From NCBI GenBank assembly GCA_027022065.1, contig JALVZS010000220.1, positions 6,091 to 18,770 of the forward strand: a DNA stretch of 12,680 nucleotides. Reading direction: 5' to 3'. A program made the position numbers and the translations under genes. The notes under the pieces were generated by a model. It saw only the letters and a list, made by a program, of their open reading frames with translations. It searched no databases and was not told where the DNA came from. Below are positions 9,358-12,680 of this stretch, piece by piece. Position 1 is the stretch's first letter; each line of letters starts with the position of its first letter. The stretch is from a bacterium. Lineage in GTDB: Bacteria > Thermosulfidibacterota > Thermosulfidibacteria > Thermosulfidibacterales > Thermosulfidibacteraceae.

Positions 9358-10770
9358 TCAGCCAAGACTTTTTATAAACTCAACGGCCTTTTTTATCCTT
9401 CTAACAGACTCCTCTTTTCCCGTAAGAAGCAGTATCTCGTGCAGACCAGGACTCACCGTCCTTCCCGTTATGGCCAGCCTCACGGGCTGAGCCACGGCTT
9501 TGAGCTTTATGCCGAATCTATCCAAAACCCTCTTAAATATCTCGTCAATGGCCTCCTTTGTAAACTGGGAAGCGTTTTCAATCTCCTCCGCAATGGCCTC
9601 AAGATAGGGCACCACCTCGGGCTTGAAAAACTTTTTAACCCCGTCTTCGTCATAACTTTCCGGCGCTTTAAACAGAAAGGCACAATGATGGGCCATTTCT
9701 TTTACGGTCTTTGAGCGCTCCCTAAAGGCAACCACCACCTCCTCAAGCCACTTCCTATCAATCTTTGATGCATCCTCAACAATTCCCTCCTTCTCCAAAA
9801 ACTCCGCAAGAAGCTCGGAAAGTTTATCCACCGGATAGGTTTTCATGTAGTGGTGGTTGAGCCAGAGAAGCTTCTCAGGGTTAAATACGGCAGGAGACTT
9901 GCCCACCGCTTCAAGGGTAAACAGCTCTATAAGTTCCTCCTTGCTGAATATCTCCTGATCCCCGTGGGACCAGCCCAGCCTCACCAGAAAGTTAAAGAGC
10001 GCCTCAGGCAGGTACCCCTCTTCTCTATAGGCCATCACGCTTGTGGCCCCGTGCCTTTTGCTGAGCTTGGTCCTGTCAGGTCCCAGTATCATGGGAACGT
10101 GGGCAAACTTCGGAGGCTCATAACCCAAAGCCCTATAAAGCTGTATCTGTTTGGGCGTGTTGTTCAGGTGATCGTCTCCCCTTATAACATGGGTTATCCC
10201 CATAAGTGCGTCATCTACCACCACCACAAAATTGTAAGTGGGAGTCCCGTCGGAGCGAACAATAATAAAGTCGTCAAGCTGGCTGTTGGGATACCTTATC
10301 TCCCCCTTTATAAGATCGTGAAAGACCGTCTCCCCCTCGGTATCCACCTTGAACCTTATAACGGGTCTTACCCCCTCCCTCGGCTCCTTTCTATTTCTAC
10401 ACCTTCCGTCGTACTTGGGAACCCCACACCTTTTCTTCATCTCCTCCCTTATGACCTCCAGCTCCTCCGGCGTGCAGTAACAGTAGTAAGCTTTTCCCTC
10501 CCTTATAAGTCTTTCCGCCTCCCTCCTGTATATCTCCATCCTCTCCGTCTGCCTGTATGGTCCCTCGTCCCAGTCCAGACCGAGCCACCGCATAGCCTCC
10601 AGTATCTCCCTTATTGACTCCTCCGTGGAGCGGCTTCTGTCGGTATCCTCTATGCGCAGGATAAACTTGCCCTTATTGTGCCTAGCAAACAGCCAGTTGA
10701 ATATGGCCGTCCTTGCGCCTCCTATGTGCAGATGGCCTGTGGGACTTGGAGCAAATCTCACCCTTACCAA
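9358..10770 (-). CDS. gltX: Glutamyl-tRNA synthetase
   Basis: A 470-residue class I aminoacyl-tRNA synthetase. The nucleotide-binding HIGH-type motif is [11 protein letters not shown] (8-18) and the KMSKS-type loop is [10 protein letters not shown] (232-241). [11 protein letters not shown] (38-48) and [13 protein letters not shown] (196-208) are also diagnostic. A zinc knuckle is partly present: C97, C99 and C124 align with the E. coli site, but the fourth ligand (His in CRH) is Asn here. Translation begins at TTG: AAGGGGG lies seven bases upstream, and the in-frame extension fits [12 protein letters not shown] of other GluRS. A nearby ATG (10777) is out of frame. Whether it also charges tRNA-Gln cannot be judged. 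It lies 59 bp after pyk. Confidence 0.97.
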   Translation of the reverse strand: MVRVRFAPSPTGHLHIGGARTAIFNWLFARHNKGKFILRIEDTDRSRSTEESIREILEAMRWLGLDWDEGPYRQTERMEIYRREAERLIREGKAYYCYCTPEELEVIREEMKKRCGVPKYDGRCRNRKEPREGVRPVIRFKVDTEGETVFHDLIKGEIRYPNSQLDDFIIVRSDGTPTYNFVVVVDDALMGITHVIRGDDHLNNTPKQIQLYRALGYEPPKFAHVPMILGPDRTKLSKRHGATSVMAYREEGYLPEALFNFLVRLGWSHGDQEIFSKEELIELFTLEAVGKSPAVFNPEKLLWLNHHYMKTYPVDKLSELLAEFLEKEGIVEDASKIDRKWLEEVVVAFRERSKTVKEMAHHCAFLFKAPESYDEDGVKKFFKPEVVPYLEAIAEEIENASQFTKEAIDEIFKRVLDRFGIKLKAVAQPVRLAITGRTVSPGLHEILLLTGKEESVRRIKKAVEFIKSLG

Positions 10771-10777
10771 AACACAT

Positions 10778-10784
10778 CCCCCTT
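10778..10784 (-). promoter_or_regulatory. Ribosome binding site fixing the TTG start of gltX
   Basis: AAGGGGG on the minus strand is seven bases from the TTG at 10770, an ideal distance. This supports TTG over the internal GTG at codon 4 and over an out-of-frame ATG at 10777. Confidence 0.65.
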
Positions 10785-10829
10785 AAGCAGAACTTTAGCA
10801 GTTTAAACCTATCTATACCCAAAGAGGCC

Positions 10830-12221
10830 TCAGTTCAACAGCATAACGGTATTGGTGTTTCTGCTGTGGCTGAAGTGGGTGCCCAAAACGGCTATAAATC
10901 TTTTGTCGCCGTCGGTAAGGCCCTTTTCCCTCGCCAGCCTCATAAACTCCCTCAGCATCTCATCGGCCCTTTCGTAGGTTTTAAGAACCGCAAAGGGAAG
11001 AACTCCCCAGACAACGCAGAGCCTCCTCAGCACCTCCTTCCTCGTGGTGCAGGCAACAATAGGACACTCAGGGCGGTACCTGGCAACCCTTAAAGCGGAT
11101 CTTCCCGTGCAGGTAAATACCGCAATACTGTGTGCCTTTATGTCTCTGGCAAGAATTGCCGCAGAGTAAGCCAAAGCAGCTTCCGAAGTCAATCTAGGTG
11201 GCTTTCTGTAAAAAGCATAGACCTTCTCCGCCTCAAGGATCACCTTCGCCATCATCCTGACCGCCTCAACGGGATACTTACCCACGGTGGTTTCGTCAGA
11301 CAGCATCACCGCATCAGTGCCGTCAAGCACCGCATTGGCTATGTCCGAAACATCGGCCCTGGTGGGAAAGGGAGAGTTTATCATGGAAGTGAGCATCTGT
11401 GTGGCCGTTATGACGGGCTTCCCCTTATCAATAGAAGCGCTTATGATCTTCTTTTGCACAATGGGAACCTTCTCTATCTCTATCTCCACCCCCAGATCGC
11501 CCCTTGCCACCATTATCCCATCGGCAGCATCTATTATCCCATCTATGTTGTTAACCGCCTCGTGCTTCTCTATCTTCGCAAAAACCGGCTGATCCCCACC
11601 AAAGGACGCCACGTATTTTTTCGCCATAAGCACATCCACGGGATCCTTAACAAAGGAAACGGCTATAATATCCACCCCTTCCTTAACCCCAAACTTTATG
11701 TCCTCCACATCCTTTTCCGTTATAGCGGGGATATCAATGTCCACATCTGGAAAGTTCACCCCTTTTCTCACCGAAAGCACTCCTCCGTTAACCACCCGGC
11801 ACTCAACAAAAGATGGTGTGACCCTAGTTACCTCAAGCCTTATGGTGCCGTCTGCCATGGTTATAAAGGAACCTACCTCTACCTTATCCAGTATTTTAGG
11901 ATACGATATGGATATGGCATCATCGCGGGGTTCCTCCGTTCTGCTTATCCCGAGAATGTCTCCCTGATGCAAAGTGAGCTTATCACCCTTAATATGCGTA
12001 ACCCTTATCTTTGGACCGGAAAGATCCTGAAGAATAGCTACAGGCCTTCCCGCTATTCCTTCCGCTTCCCTTATGAGCCTTATATTCTCTCGGTGATACT
12101 CCCTGTCTCCGTGGCTGAAGTTAAGCCTAAACACATCCACCCCTTCCCTTATAAGCTGCACGATGGTATCAAGATCCCTCGTTGAAGGCCCCAAAGTGGC
12201 CACAATCTTAGTTCTTCTCAC
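10830..12221 (-). CDS. pyk: Pyruvate kinase
   Basis: A 463-residue glycolytic enzyme making pyruvate and ATP from phosphoenolpyruvate and ADP. Key motifs are [11 protein letters not shown] (3-13), FRLNFSHG with R32 (31-38), the active-site signature [11 protein letters not shown] with K216 and E218, [11 protein letters not shown] (237-247) and [19 protein letters not shown] (273-291). The C-terminal domain has [16 protein letters not shown], whose TGRSA loop corresponds to the effector phosphate-binding site. The extreme end, [17 protein letters not shown], lacks the usual glycine-rich turn before TTN, so effector control may differ. It starts with GTG; GGGGAGG lies seven bases upstream. The first 14 bases overlap the hldC-like gene. 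Confidence 0.97.
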   Translation of the reverse strand: MRRTKIVATLGPSTRDLDTIVQLIREGVDVFRLNFSHGDREYHRENIRLIREAEGIAGRPVAILQDLSGPKIRVTHIKGDKLTLHQGDILGISRTEEPRDDAISISYPKILDKVEVGSFITMADGTIRLEVTRVTPSFVECRVVNGGVLSVRKGVNFPDVDIDIPAITEKDVEDIKFGVKEGVDIIAVSFVKDPVDVLMAKKYVASFGGDQPVFAKIEKHEAVNNIDGIIDAADGIMVARGDLGVEIEIEKVPIVQKKIISASIDKGKPVITATQMLTSMINSPFPTRADVSDIANAVLDGTDAVMLSDETTVGKYPVEAVRMMAKVILEAEKVYAFYRKPPRLTSEAALAYSAAILARDIKAHSIAVFTCTGRSALRVARYRPECPIVACTTRKEVLRRLCVVWGVLPFAVLKTYERADEMLREFMRLAREKGLTDGDKRFIAVLGTHFSHSRNTNTVMLLN

Positions 12222-12680
12222 CCCTTATCCTCCCCAAAAGCTCCGTAGTTGAGTGATCCTTGGGATCCCCACAGATGATAACCTTACCTCCATAAGATTC
12301 TACAGTCTTTTTTTCTGGCACCATGTCAGGAGTGTAGTCGGTCCCCTTGGCCTGAAAGTGCGGTCTGAGGTAGAGTAGAATCCTGTCAAGCCTTTCCTCA
12401 TCAAAGATAAAAACATAATCAACACAACCAAGCGCCGCCACAATTTCGGCCCTTTCATAATCGGGCATAAAGGGCCTTTCAGGACCCTTAAGCCTTTTAA
12501 CAGACCTATCGGAGTTCACAGCAACGATAAGCACATCCCCATGCCTTTTGGCGTCTTCAAGATATCTCACATGCCCCACATGCAGTATATCAAAGCACCC
12601 ATTGGCAAGAACCACCTTTTTCCCTTCCCTCTTTGCCTTATCCACAATGCACTTTATCTCTTCAAGGCCCTTTATCTTGT
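12208..12680 (-). CDS. hldC: D-glycero-beta-D-manno-heptose 1-phosphate adenylyltransferase (RfaE2/HldC-like), 5' end outside the window
   Basis: The visible 156 residues are a stand-alone cytidylyltransferase-fold enzyme that activates heptose-1-phosphate with ATP to ADP-heptose for lipopolysaccharide inner core. The active-site motif is [19 protein letters not shown] (HxGH), followed by [30 protein letters not shown], and the end motif [15 protein letters not shown] at 12645 could start a 145-residue product, but the frame stays open to the window edge, and the extra residues [21 protein letters not shown] match the usual N-terminal helix of this family, so the true start probably lies just beyond the edge. 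Its stop overlaps pyk by 14 bp. In E. coli this domain is fused to the kinase HldE; here it is separate. Confidence 0.9.
   Translation of the reverse strand, partial: KIKGLEEIKCIVDKAKREGKKVVLANGCFDILHVGHVRYLEDAKRHGDVLIVAVNSDRSVKRLKGPERPFMPDYERAEIVAALGCVDYVFIFDEERLDRILLYLRPHFQAKGTDYTPDMVPEKKTVESYGGKVIICGDPKDHSTTELLGRIRGEKN
12229..12235 (-). promoter_or_regulatory. Ribosome binding site for the GTG start of pyk
   Basis: GGGGAGG on the minus strand lies seven bases before the GTG at 12221, inside the end of the upstream hldC-like gene. The protein then begins [13 protein letters not shown], as expected for the family. Confidence 0.75.

Noticed and set aside
8821-9714. Plus-strand open frame of 297 codons opposite the nitroreductase and gltX
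   Set aside because: It spans two well-supported minus-strand genes and the translation is low-complexity with no recognisable domain. It is a shadow frame.
9850-10617. Plus-strand open frame of 255 codons opposite gltX
   Set aside because: It is antisense to diagnostic GluRS motifs, with no Shine-Dalgarno and no family resemblance.
10801-10808. Palindrome GTTTAAAC between pyk and gltX
   Set aside because: A single eight-base palindrome without a repeat partner or known operator context; chance is the simplest explanation.
10812-10838. Promoter-like TTGAAC and TATAGA (minus strand) before gltX
   Set aside because: The 15-base spacer is too short and the -35 match is only moderate. The 59 bp gap leaves room for an internal promoter, but this one is not convincing.
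11130-12185. Plus-strand open frame of 351 codons opposite pyk
   Set aside because: It lies wholly antisense to a clearly identified pyruvate kinase, its His/Tyr/Arg-rich translation matches no family, and it reflects the stop-poor antisense frame of a purine-rich gene.

Overview
The window is a dense, almost gap-free bacterial housekeeping region. All but one of its genes lie on the minus strand. The sense strand is purine-rich (the plus strand reads as CCCTCCTT-type pyrimidine tracts), isoleucine ATA and arginine AGG/AGA codons are frequent, and the proteins are rich in Lys/Glu/Arg. A heptose-phosphate adenylyltransferase at one edge and a LapA/LapB-like membrane protein at the other point to a diderm cell that makes lipopolysaccharide. 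Rubredoxin suggests an anaerobic or low-oxygen lifestyle. My inference is a thermophilic anaerobic diderm of the Aquificota / Thermodesulfobacteria / Thermosulfidibacter kind; the exact taxon cannot be fixed from this window.

Left block (5806 down to 1, minus strand): rplU, rpmA, obgE, proB, proA, nadD, rsfS and a LapA-TPR protein that runs off the left edge. The junctions are tight: 10 bp, 0 bp (TAA directly followed by ATG), a 23 bp overlap, 9 bp, 1 bp, a 4 bp overlap (ATGA) and 12 bp. This looks like one transcript joining ribosome production and quality control (L21, L27, Obg, RsfS) with proline synthesis (ProB, ProA), NAD synthesis (NadD) and probable envelope control.

Middle (5807-6892): a 108 bp divergent intergenic region, the longest gene-free stretch here, carries a candidate promoter for each direction and an unusual cluster of CTTGA words. 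The only plus-strand gene follows, a DppB/OppB-type ABC permease without its usual partners. Its 3' end overlaps the converging operon by 36 bp.

Right block (12680 down to 6857, minus strand): hldC/rfaE2-like (open at the right edge), pyk, gltX, a nitroreductase-like flavoprotein, a cupin, ilvE, an FmdB-type zinc ribbon with an extra Cys-rich tail, a rubredoxin, and a one-helix membrane protein. Nearly every junction is 16 bp or less with a good Shine-Dalgarno site, so this also looks like one long operon. Its last genes form a small metal/redox group.

No RNA gene, IS element, CRISPR array or long repeat was seen. I found no clear new multi-gene system. The best leads are the LapA-TPR fusion, the tetracysteine tail of the FmdB protein together with its rubredoxin/membrane-protein neighbours, and the promoter and operator architecture of the lone permease.
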